Below, in pieces: positions 47,419 through 58,528 of a DNA stretch of 64,000 bases. The position numbers were made by a program, and so were the translations under genes. Each line of letters opens with the position of its first letter. The stretch's first letter is position 1. Under the pieces are notes generated by a model. That model searched no databases. It was given only the letters and a program-made list of their open reading frames with translations, and was not told where the DNA came from. Source of the stretch: Bedellia somnulentella (Eukaryota > Arthropoda > Insecta > Lepidoptera > Bedelliidae); the NCBI GenBank assembly GCA_963576735.1, contig OY755180.1, positions 19,186,678-19,250,677 of the forward strand, read 5' to 3'.

Positions 47419-48022
47419 TGTTAGGTGGTCAGTGGTGAACAAGTCTTTTTAAAAAGATATATTTATTTAAAGTTACAAAGTTACACTTATGAAATAGAAT
47501 TAAGATATAGAAATAGACTTAGAAATAACGATACAGTGAGTCTACGTTGAAGTAAGAATTAGAAGTGACATGAGAGGGTGTTGTATGACTATTTATATTG
47601 GTTGGGCGAGAAGGGATAGCGTGGGTTGTGAGTTTGTGGACAAAGGATCGTTAAGAGATTGATATATTGAGGGATGTCACTAGGGGGTGGCATCTTTATG
47701 ATGGACAGATGGTTTGAATGTTTTTTGGGAAAGATTGACAAACGCTTTTAATGGGGTTGATTTCAAGAACTTGGGAGGGAAAGGTGGAATAGTACAAAAA
47801 AGCTAAACATTAAGAGTTGACACAAATGGGTATTTACGACTAACTTAGTATGATAGCAAAAAGTTAACATAGAAATAGGGTTGACACTTATGGATGTTTA
47901 TGACTAACATATTTTAAGGTTTACGTGACTAACTTATAAAAGGAAATATAAAAGAATAGGGTACGCTTAACTAATTGTTAAATACAATGGTTGAATACAA
48001 TGCAATGAGTGGTTACGTAACA
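47419..48022 (-). repeat. LTR6 (604 bp)
   Basis: 5' LTR of unit 5 and 3' LTR of unit 6; lacks the extra T of LTR5 and LTR7. Poly(A) signal at 47462-47467. Confidence 0.9.
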
Positions 48023-48031
48023 CCTCCCCCA

Positions 48032-49922
48032 CTAGAACAACGATTGGGGCTTCTTTGGTCGCAATCGTTGTAGACGAGGAGACTGGGAAACATCGGCGTC
48101 TTCTTCGGTATATGAGGCTACCGTCTGCTGTGGCTCCAATGGGATAACTTGCGTTCTGCGTGATTTGTCGAAACAGTTGTTAAAGATTTGTATGCACCCG
48201 CCGTTACCGCTGTGGTTGTGATGATTTCGACTGAATATTTTCGTTAGTATTCGGAAACAAGGGCAGCATTTGTAGATGCAGTATGTCGTTAATATGATTC
48301 CAATACTCCATGTGAATATGTTAAATTTGTTGGAGTGTTTCTTTAGGAATGTTTCTTCTTGGCTTTGGAGAACTTCTTTGTATTTGTCTAATTGATCTTT
48401 AATTGATCCAAGTGAATCCAATTTGATGTTGTTCAATTTTAATGGAAGAAGATCTGGATTTGAGAGGGCTTCTTTATCGCTTGGCTTTAGGCAGTCTTCT
48501 TCTATACTAATCATAATGGTTGGATGAGTATAGTTAGTGCTTAGTTCGGTGGTGGATGCCAATGTTATAAAACTTGTGAATAGTTTGCAGCTTTCTTCTA
48601 GAGTGATGATGCCAGTGTTCTTTAGGTTGTGATTGGATGACGATTGACCGCATTGTAGGACACATTGAGTTTCTTCTTGTAGGATGAAAATCCATCGGTT
48701 GTTCTTCAATGGCTGGAACGTGTTGATGTTGGCAGGGAAATTGTTCAATTTGCATGATTCCGGGATTGTTGGGGTTGTGCTTAGTAGCACGGCAACTTCG
48801 CAGGAGGGACGATTGTTGTAGTTATATATTGGAGCATCGTTACACGCCATTTTCTGAGGTGCGTATGTCTTGCAGCTCTTCAGGTTGTCCAGTGACGCGT
48901 AGTGTTGTCTTGTTGAGCTCATGGCCAGATAGTTGTGCTCAGGGATGAGGGTGGAGTAGATATTGGAAGCGGGATGTTTAAAGGGAATGGAATATATATG
49001 ATATAGAATAAAGTTTTCGTTTCTTACAAGGGGAAAGTTTATTACAAAGACTAATTTGTTTTTGTAAATATAAGACGTAATGCTTGACGATTCTATGATT
49101 TCGTGAATATTTTGAATCGTAGGAGGTGCAACTAAGTTGAGTTCATTTCTTGAATGGGCACTAGTAAGCAATTCTTTGTAAATTTGTTCCGTAGATATTA
49201 TTGAGGGATGAACGGTTCCGGATTTAGCAAATAAAATACTTGTGAGAATGTCATTAATTTCTTGTTCGAGGCTAATTACCGATTCTAATAATTGTATGGA
49301 AATTGTAGAAATTTCTTCTGTTGCTTGCAAGTTAAATATAGCCGTGTTCGTTCGATTTATGTGATTGTTAAGTTGTATCATGTTACGATTGATGATACCT
49401 TCATCGAAATTAATTTTTGACATTGTTTCGTTAAAATTAGAGACAGTTGACGTAATGACTTGGAGTTGTTGCTTTAAAAGTTTATGGGTATCTAATTCTT
49501 GTTTTTCTAACAAGCTTATACATTCGTCATAGTACTTTGCATCTTTGGCATCGGGTGTTCCGATTAGCCATTTAAGGATGGTGCTGAGTCCATCTAGAAT
49601 TTCGCGTTTAGAGCGACGAACAGTATAAAATTGTAATTCCGATAAGCGAGATTCAATTTTATCGAGATTTATTTTTAGGAATGATTTCGTCGTATGTACA
49701 TTTGAAATCGAGGTATGGTTGTATGTTAACGCGTTATATGTATTTGAGAGATGATCTAGAGCCTTTTTGGCTTTAAAAACTGGGTCGAGGTCTTTGTAGA
49801 CAACGAGTTTCCAGGAGCCTTGGGTAATAAGGATATTCCCTTCCTCTTCATAGTATAGAGAGGATTTTGAGGGAATTTTTTGGATAAGAGGTTCTCCAGC
49901 AACTGACAATGTTGTGAAGTAC
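48032..49922 (-). CDS. env: env, main exon, unit 6
   Basis: Protein identical to unit 1 env; open and with all features. Confidence 0.87.
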
Positions 49923-49950
49923 CTGTAAGTTAAATATTATCGCTTATTAT

Positions 49951-50181
49951 CTAAGAAAAAGTTTTTAAATTGTTGATTAATAGTTTTATTCCTATATATA
50001 ACTTATAGATTAAGATATAGAAGATTAATTTTATAAGAGAACATATTATAAAGCTAACATATGGATTATTTATTAGGGTTTCCATGTTATACGCTATAGA
50101 ATTAGTAGAATTAGTATTATTAATAGAATTAGAACCAAAATTATTAGAGCTAGGATTAGGATATGCAAGGGTTAGCTGCAT
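49951..50181 (-). CDS. small membrane-protein ORF, unit 6
   Basis: Gly16 variant as in units 2 and 5. Acceptor exon start at 50185. Confidence 0.56.
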   Translation of the reverse strand: MQLTLAYPNPSSNNFGSNSINNTNSTNSIAYNMETLINNPYVSFIICSLIKLIFYILIYKLYIGIKLLINNLKTFS

Positions 50182-50236
50182 TTCCCTGAAATATAAATAG
50201 ATTTTAGCTGAAACCGATATTAAAATTAATTTGGTT

Positions 50237-53200
50237 TCACTTTACGAAATTGTTGTCGCTGTTATTGTTTGCCACAACGACTGGCCTTAAACGGTTAGCG
50301 TGGACTAATTGATTTTTACCTGATTTCCTTATTACATAATTATGGTTAAAACCGACCCTGACAATCTGGAAGGGGCCTTCCCACTTCGCGTCTAGATTGT
50401 TGGGATTCGGTATTCGCAACATGACTTTATCGTTCAGATGGAAATCGGCAATGTTTTTAATATTACTATCGTATCTTGTTTTTGCTTTCTCTTTCATATA
50501 GTCTACATTTTCGCGGGCTAGGTCTCTTGAGATTTTAATTCGTTCTAATAAGTCTTTGAGGTAGTCGGCGGAGGTGTACTCATTAATATCCTTTATGTTA
50601 TACAAGTTTCTTGGTTTGTAACCAAAAAGTAATTCGTGAGGTGTAAACCCAGTAGATTGGTTAGTGGAAGTGTTATGGACCATGATAGCGAGAGGTATGA
50701 TTTGATCCCAATTATAATTCTTTCGATTGTGATACATTCTAATATGATCTCGTAATACTGCGTGGAATCTTTCAAGAGCTCCGTTAGTTTGAGGGTGGTA
50801 TGCTGTACTAAGGGTATGGTTACAATTCAATATTTTCATTAAGTCTTTAATTAATGAGTTTACAAATTCTCCACCTCTATCAGAATGGAATCTCTTAGGA
50901 ACACCAAAGTGTTGGCAAAATTTAAGTAATCCTATTGCGATTGAGCTTGGTTGCTTGTCTGGAATGGGATATGCTTGAACGAATCTAGTTAGATCGTCTT
51001 GAAGAGTTAAAATATATTTATTTTGATCTTTGGTTATATCGGAATATGATACGAGATCTATAGTGACTCGTTCGAAGGGTTCAGTGGGGGCTGAAGTGAT
51101 AACCATTGGGGCTTTGTAAGTTTTTCTTTGAACTTTATTCCTTTGACATGTGTTACAATTTTCGACATATGTTTTTATTTGTTCACACATGCCTTTCCAA
51201 AAATAAAGATCTCTTATCTTTTTTGTTGTTTCGACTATTCCTCTATGACCTGCGAGGGGATCGTCATGAAATTGTTTCAAGATATTTGGAATGTCATCAG
51301 ATGCGGGGGTTGTTACTTTATTTTCACATATGGTGATTTCACAGCCATAATAATCAGCCAGATAAGAAGTTATGTGAAGCTGTTCGTTTCCTTGCATTTT
51401 GCAAGTTTTATCATTTTTTAGGCAAGGGACATAAAGAGATTTAATATCGTTATTTTGGAGACAGTGTAATAGGGATTTGAAATAGCATTCTGAGTTCCAT
51501 GGGTCGAAGTGAGTGGGTCTTGTATAAGAAAATATAATATTCTGATTAAAGTGAGATGTTAGAGAATCGAATTCGTATAGGTTTTTGTTTCTATCGAGAA
51601 ATGGTTTCGGTTGGGAACATATAGCTAATGCTTGTTTATATAAATCGTTACTTTCGGATAGAGAACAAGATACCGGAATATAAATATCTTTGTGACGAGT
51701 ATCTAACAATTGATCAGGAGAGAATTTAATGTTTTTTGGATCAAAGTTATCTAATGAAAGGGAAACGAAGTATTCGTAGTTTATTTGTAAATAGTCGTCG
51801 CTTTGTTGGTTTTGAGAGGTGCTAGGAATGGCATTAGTATGAAGAATGGTATTTTGTGGAGGTCTAGAAAGTGCGTCAGCGTTTGTATTATTTTTTCCAG
51901 CTTTATGAACGATTTGATAATCGTATGCTTCTAGTTTGAGACGCCAGCGAGCTAAGCGACTGCCGGGGTCTTTGATTGAGAACAACCATATGAGTGGTTT
52001 GTGGTCGGTGACGACCGTGAATCTTCTGCCAAATAGATAAGGACGGTAATGTTTTACTGCTTCGACTATTGCAAGGAGTTCGCGTTCGATTGCGGAGTAA
52101 TTAGTTTCAGCTTTATTAAGAGTACGGGAGTAGTATGCGATTGGTAAATCTTTACCTATTTCACCTTGTGAGAGAACAGCGCCTATAGCATATAGTGAGG
52201 CATCTGTTGTGAGGACAAATTCCTTCTCGAAGTTGGGGTATTGTAAGATCGGTGGGTTTGTTAAAAGTTTTTTACTCTCTTCGAAACAGTCTTGGTGAAT
52301 CTTGGACCATATAAAAGGTACATCCTTTTTAAGGAGAAGAGTTAGGGGTTTCGTAATATTGCTAAAGTTTGGGATAAATCTGCGATAGTAACCTGTAAGG
52401 CCAAGGAAAGATTTAATATCTTTACAATTTTTCGGTGTAGGGAAATTGATCACAGCTGATATTTTATCTGGGTTTGGTTTAACGCCTTCACTAGTTATGA
52501 TATGACCAAGATAAGCGACTTCATGCCGCATGAATTCACATTTGTCTGGTTGGATTTTTAATTGGAATTTTCTAAGACGACTGAAAATTTCACGGAGTTT
52601 TTCTTCATGCTCTTGAATGCTAGATGCAAAGCACACTATGTCATCTAAATACACAAAGCACCGTTCTCCTTGTAAACCGTAGAGCACAGAGTCCATAACT
52701 CTTTGAAATGTTGCAGGAGCATTTTTGAGGCAAAAGGGCATTCGTTTGAATTCAAAATGCCCGTACGGAGTGTTGAATGCTGTCTTCGAAATGTCAGAGG
52801 GATTAACTTCTAATTGATGGAAGCCTGACGCCAAATCGAGCGTAGAAAAGTACTTTGAATGACCTAGTTTATCTAAGATGTCCGTAATATTTGGTAATGG
52901 GTAGCTATCCCCGATAGTAATGTCATTAAGTTTGCGATAATCGATGACTAGACGCCATTTTTGTTTACCGGATGCGTCTAATTTCTTCGGGACGACCCAT
53001 ATAGGACTACTCCACGGAGAAGAGCTAGGCTGTATTATATTTTGTTCGAGCATTTTATTAACCTGAGTTTTTACTTCTTCTTCATGGACTTTTGGGAAGC
53101 GGTATGTTTTCGAGTGAATTGGGATTTGAGAAGTTGTAGGTATTGAGTGTTTGGTGTGATTACTAAACGATAGTGGATCACCTTCTACATAGAATATATC

Positions 53201-54360
53201 TGAGAATTCTTCTACAATTCTCATTAGAGAGGATTTTTCTTCCGAGTTCAAATGTTCGTTCCTTATAAGATTTGAAACTACATTTTTCCTATTGGGATTT
53301 GAAGCAATTGGATTCGCATTACTACTTTCGGTAATGTTATAGTAATTTATTTGTGCCGTATTTAAAATAAATGGAGTGGCTTCCATTATTGGAGTATCTA
53401 TTGTTACATCGTTGTCGGTTATATTGAGGCAGGTTATTAAAAATGTATTATTTCGAACCTCAACTAATGATTCAGGTATAAGGATGCCTTCTGCTAGGCT
53501 TTGTTTTTTTATGAGTGCGGTTCCCGAGTCCATTGTGTTTGTATTGCACATTATTACTGTTTCCGATCGGCTATTCAGACTGTGTTCTAAGGTTGAGCAA
53601 TTGTGTTCATTTAAGTAGTGCAACCGATAAGTTTTATCTTTAATGTGCATAGTTTTTGATTTAATGTATAACTTGGTATTGAAATAGGATAGAAAATCAT
53701 TACCTAGAATTCCGTCTGCTTTTATATTAATATCCGCAACGTGGAATTTGAATTGTGGGAAATTATCTAAAGATATTTTGGCTGTTCCGTAGCTCCTAAT
53801 TGAGTTTTGTCCTGAAGATATACCCATAATGGATATGATTTCGGAGTTATCAATTTTAGAGGACCCTATTTTGTTTTTTTGCATAACAGAAATAGCGGCG
53901 CCTGTGTCTACGAGTAGCGTTACTGGTTGTCCGTCTATGTGGAGAGTACAGTGCAATAAATTTTCGGGAGGCACGTTTTCTATTAAAGATATTGTATATT
54001 CCGTTAGTTTAATTTCGGGTGTTTTATTTATTTTCTTAGTTTTAGAACGGCATTTTTTTATTTTGCGTTGTTTGTTTGATTTAGTATTTGTTTTTTGAGA
54101 CGATTGAGTCGATTGAGACGATTGAGTCGATTGAGTCGATTGAGACGATTGAGACGATTGAGACGATTGAGACGATTGAGACGATTGAGACGATTGAGGC
54201 GATTGAGACGATTGAGTCGATTGAGACGATTGAGGCGATTGAGACGATTGAGGCGATTGAGACGATTGAGGCGATTGAGGCGATTGAGGCGATTGAGACG
54301 ATTGAGTCGATTGGTGGTTCGTTTGCGTACTTGCATCTGCTTTTAATTTAATTGGAGGTG
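50237..54360 (-). CDS. pol: pol, open, altered RT motif, unit 6
   Basis: Continuous 1245-codon frame after the linker, with the same Gly to Cys change as unit 5 (codon 52730-52732) but without unit 5's Val and Lys changes. The unit 5 copy therefore gained those later, or unit 6 lost them by exchange. Confidence 0.9.
54097..54312 (-). repeat. 9-bp minisatellite, 24 units, unit 6
   Basis: Longest in the array. It keeps three adjacent G-type units near the right end as in unit 5, but has a single G-type unit in the middle. Confidence 0.92.
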
Positions 54361-55296
54361 GTTTAACTCCTCCACAGGGAATGAGCTGTTTGTCTCGGCC
54401 GTGGAATCGCTCGTGTTCCCGACCTCGGATAAGTTTAAATTATTGACTCTTGCAGTTGATTGGTTGTTTGGCTGCATCGAGTTTCTATATGCCCTTTTTC
54501 GGCATTCGCTAATGAGATGCCCCATATTTTTGCAGTAACTACATATTTTTGTGGGGAAATTCCCATTAGATTGATTGTGTACTGGGACTTGAAGCCTAGA
54601 GTTTGTTGATGAATTATTGGGTACTGAGGGCCTGTAATTTGATTTGAATGGTGGTCTCAGCCCGGTATTAATTGAAATCGGTCGGTTTGTTTTGAAAAGT
54701 GATTGCCTAGCACCGTTCATCTTTCGTATCTTATCCTCTTGGATAGCAAAATTAGCGGCATCTGACAAGTTCGAAAAGTCCCTAGTTCTTAACATAGTGC
54801 CGATATCGGAACTGAGTCCGTTTACAAAAACATTAAGGGCGGTTTCTTCCGTAGAAGCTTTACGACCGGCTAACGTTGCATCGTTTATTTCGCCTGCGAG
54901 CTTCTCAATTATTTTAGACCTACATAGGTCGACGCGGTGGAAATAATCGGTGATTGATTCCGCCGGTTTTTGGAACATACTCTGTAGTTCTATGCTAATA
55001 TGTGAGATGGTTTTCACATTAGAGAATCTACTAATTAAGAATTGCTTTAGAATGTCCCAGTTTTCAAAAGTTCGAATATGTACATCGGAAGCATTATGCC
55101 CTATAATTTTATTTAAAGTAAGTACTAGCAGTATTTCCTTTTTATCTTCGCTTGCTAAGGAAAACGCCGTGTCACAAGATCGAACAAATCTATAGATTTG
55201 TTCCGGGTTAGAAGTATCGAAAGTGGGAATTAATTGAGTTAAGGTTCCCAAATCGAAATTGGACATGAATAGTTTTGATTCGTTAGAGTTCGGCAT
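54343..55296 (-). CDS. gag: gag, unit 6
   Basis: 317 residues with the Ser variant, identical to unit 5. Leader donor at 55441, primer site 55586-55603. Confidence 0.9.
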   Translation of the reverse strand: MPNSNESKLFMSNFDLGTLTQLIPTFDTSNPEQIYRFVRSCDTAFSLASEDKKEILLVLTLNKIIGHNASDVHIRTFENWDILKQFLISRFSNVKTISHISIELQSMFQKPAESITDYFHRVDLCRSKIIEKLAGEINDATLAGRKASTEETALNVFVNGLSSDIGTMLRTRDFSNLSDAANFAIQEDKIRKMNGARQSLFKTNRPISINTGLRPPFKSNYRPSVPNNSSTNSRLQVPVHNQSNGNFPTKICSYCKNMGHLISECRKRAYRNSMQPNNQSTARVNNLNLSEVGNTSDSTAETNSSFPVEELNHLQLN

Positions 55297-55607
55297 TGTT
55301 ATTAATTTAAATGAGGCTGTTGAAAATAGGAATTAAAGGATGTGTAACAAAAAAAAATATATAAATATATAGAGATTTAGTAGATTTTGATAAATATATT
55401 AAAACGTTGGAAGGATTAGGAATAGAGCAAACTTTACTCACCAGAGCACCAACATGGAAAAAAACATAGTCACGAAAGTAGCAGGTTCGGCAGCTCCTCT
55501 TGAAGTCCCAGGGACACCGTTAATTATTAATTTTAATCAACGTTACGAAGCTGACTTTACTTCACTTTACTTGCAAAGATGCTTTATCCTACCGACTGCG
55601 CCAAATT

Positions 55608-56212
55608 TGTTAGGTGGTCAGTGGTGAACAAGTCTTTTTAAAAAGATATATTTATTTAAAGTTACAAAGTTACACTTATGAAATAGAATTAAGATATAGA
55701 AATAGACTTAGAAATAACGATACAGTGAGTCTACGTTGAAGTAAGAATTAGAAGTGACATGAGAGGGTGTTGTATGACTATTTATATTGGTTGGGCGAGA
55801 AGGGATAGCGTGGGTTGTGAGTTTGTGGACAAAGGATCGTTAAGAGATTGATATATTGAGGGATGTCACTAGGGGGTGGCATCTTTATGATGGACAGATG
55901 GTTTGAATGTTTTTTTGGGAAAGATTGACAAACGCTTTTAATGGGGTTGATTTCAAGAACTTGGGAGGGAAAGGTGGAATAGTACAAAAAAGCTAAACAT
56001 TAAGAGTTGACACAAATGGGTATTTACGACTAACTTAGTATGATAGCAAAAAGTTAACATAGAAATAGGGTTGACACTTATGGATGTTTATGACTAACAT
56101 ATTTTAAGGTTTACGTGACTAACTTATAAAAGGAAATATAAAAGAATAGGGTACGCTTAACTAATTGTTAAATACAATGGTTGAATACAATGCAATGAGT
56201 GGTTACGTAACA
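55608..56212 (-). repeat. LTR7 (605 bp)
   Basis: Has the extra T near 55910, as LTR5. Poly(A) signal at 55651-55656. Confidence 0.9.
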
Positions 56213-56221
56213 CCTCCCCCA

Positions 56222-58112
56222 CTAGAACAACGATTGGGGCTTCTTTGGTCGCAATCGTTGTAGACGAGGAGACTGGGAAACATCGGCGTCTTCTTCGGTA
56301 TATGAGGCTACCGTCTGCTGTGGCTCCAATGGGATAACTTGCGTTCTGCGTGATTTGTCGAAACAGTTGTTAAAGATTTGTATGCACCCGCCGTTACCGC
56401 TGTGGTTGTGATGATTTCGACTGAATATTTTCGTTAGTATTCGGAAACAAGGGCAGCATTTGTAGATGCAGTATGTCGTTAATATGATTCCAATACTCCA
56501 TGTGAATATGTTAAATTTGTTGGAGTGTTTCTTTAGGAATGTTTCTTCTTGGCTTTGGAGAACTTCTTTGTATTTGTCTAATTGATCTTTAATTGATCCA
56601 AGTGAATCCAATTTGATGTTGTTCAATTTTAATGGAAGAAGATCTGGATTTGAGAGGGCTTCTTTATCGCTTGGCTTTAGGCAGTCTTCTTCTATACTAA
56701 TCATAATGGTTGGATGAGTATAGTTAGTGCTTAGTTCGGTGGTGGATGCCAATGTTATAAAACTTGTGAATAGTTTGCAGCTTTCTTCTAGAGTGATGAT
56801 GCCAGTGTTCTTTAGGTTGTGATTGGATGACGATTGACCGCATTGTAGGACACATTGAGTTTCTTCTTGTAGGATGAAAATCCATCGGTTGTTCTTCAAT
56901 GGCTGGAACGTGTTGATGTTGGCAGGGAAATTGTTCAATTTGCATGATTCCGGGATTGTTGGCGTTGTGCTTAGTAGCACGGCAACTTCGCAGGAGGGAC
57001 GATTGTTGTAGTTATATATTGGAGCATCGTTACACGCCATTTTCTGAGGTGCGTATGTCTTGCAGCTCTTCAGGTTGTCCAGTGACGCGTAGTGTTGTCT
57101 TGTTGAGCTCATGGCCAGATAGTTGTGCTCAGGGATGAGGGTGGAGTAGATATTGGAAGCGGGATGTTTAAAGGGAATGGAATATATATGATATAGAATA
57201 AAGTTTTCGTTTCTTACAAGGGGAAAGTTTATTACAAAGACTAATTTGTTTTTGTAAATATAAGACGTAATGCTTGACGATTCTATGATTTCGTGAATAT
57301 TTTGAATCGTAGGAGGTGCAACTAAGTTGAGTTCATTTCTTGAATGGGCACTAGTAAGCAATTCTTTGTAAATTTGTTCCGTAGATATTATTGAGGGATG
57401 AACGGTTCCGGATTTAGCAAATAAAATACTTGTGAGAATGTCATTAATTTCTTGTTCGAGGCTAATTACCGATTCTAATAATTGTATGGAAATTGTAGAA
57501 ATTTCTTCTGTTGCTTGCAAGTTAAATATAGCCGTGTTCGTTCGATTTATGTGATTGTTAAGTTGTATCATGTTACGATTGATGATACCTTCATCGAAAT
57601 TAATTTTTGACATTGTTTCGTTAAAATTAGAGACAGTTGACGTAATGACTTGGAGTTGTTGCTTTAAAAGTTTATGGGTATCTAATTCTTGTTTTTCTAA
57701 CAAGCTTATACATTCGTCATAGTACTTTGCATCTTTGGCATCGGGTGTTCCGATTAGCCATTTAAGGATGGTGCTGAGTCCATCTAGAATTTCGCGTTTA
57801 GAGCGACGAACAGTATAAAATTGTAATTCCGATAAGCGAGATTCAATTTTATCGAGATTTATTTTTAGGAATGATTTCGTCGTATGTACATTTGAAATCG
57901 AGGTATGGTTGTATGTTAACGCGTTATATGTATTTGAGAGATGATCTAGAGCCTTTTTGGCTTTAAAAACTGGGTCGAGGTCTTTGTAGACAACGAGTTT
58001 CCAGGAGCCTTGGGTAATAAGGATATTCCCTTCCTCTTCATAGTATAGAGAGGATTTTGAGGGAATTTTTTGGATAAGAGGTTCTCCAGCAACTGACAAT
58101 GTTGTGAAGTAC
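56222..58112 (-). CDS. env: env, main exon, unit 7
   Basis: Open, protein as unit 1; a base difference at 56963 is silent in env. The acceptor (exon start 58112) lies about 85 bp from the insertion and is unchanged. Confidence 0.87.
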
Positions 58113-58185
58113 CTGTAAGTTAAATATTATCGCTTATTATCTAAGAAAAAGTTTTTAAATTGTTGATTAATAGTTTTATTCCTAT

Positions 58186-58298
58186 ATATAACTTATCGAA
58201 GACCTGTTTCGCCTAGCCCAAGACCAAAGGGGATACTCGGAGCTGACTGCCAACCTCCAGTAGTGGAGAGGCACTAGAAGAAGAAGAATATAACTTAT
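58186..58298 (+). mobile_element. 91-bp LINE/SINE-tail insertion with 11-bp target duplication
   Basis: ATATAACTTAT occurs at 58186-58196 and again at 58288-58298, flanking 91 bp that are absent from the other six units. The insert ends in an AGAAGAAGAAGA tail on the plus strand and contains CCAACCTCCAGTAGTGGAGA, typical of a 5'-truncated non-LTR element or SINE. The gain of 102 bp (insert plus one duplication) fits the longer period of this unit. The exact family is not known to me. Confidence 0.85.
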
Positions 58299-58473
58299 AG
58301 ATTAAGATATAGAAGATTAATTTTATAAGAGAACATATTATAAAGCTAACATATGGATTATTTATTAGGGTTTCCATGTTATACGCTATAGAATTAGTAG
58401 AATTAGTATTATTAATAGAATTAGAACTAAAATTATTAGAGCTAGGATTAGGATATGCAAGGGTTAGCTGCAT
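58213..58473 (-). pseudogene. small membrane-protein ORF, interrupted, unit 7
   Basis: The first 62 residues, including the Asn-rich part and most of the membrane segment, match the other units. The insertion replaces the C-terminal tail with a Ser-rich unrelated end, giving 86 codons. The acceptor before it (exon start 58477) is intact. Confidence 0.7.
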
Positions 58474-58528
58474 TTCCCTGAAATAAAAATAGATTTTAGC
58501 TGAAACCGATATTAAAATTAATTTGGTT

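Larger units (their letters stand above)
39238..48022 (-). mobile_element. retroelement unit 5 (LTR5 to LTR6)
   Basis: All frames open, but a conserved RT residue is changed (shared with unit 6). LTR5 has one extra T. Confidence 0.92.
47419..56212 (-). mobile_element. retroelement unit 6 (LTR6 to LTR7)
   Basis: Closest relative of unit 5: shares the RT Cys, the Gly16 small ORF, the altered acceptor tract and the gag Ser. It has the longest minisatellite. Confidence 0.92.
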
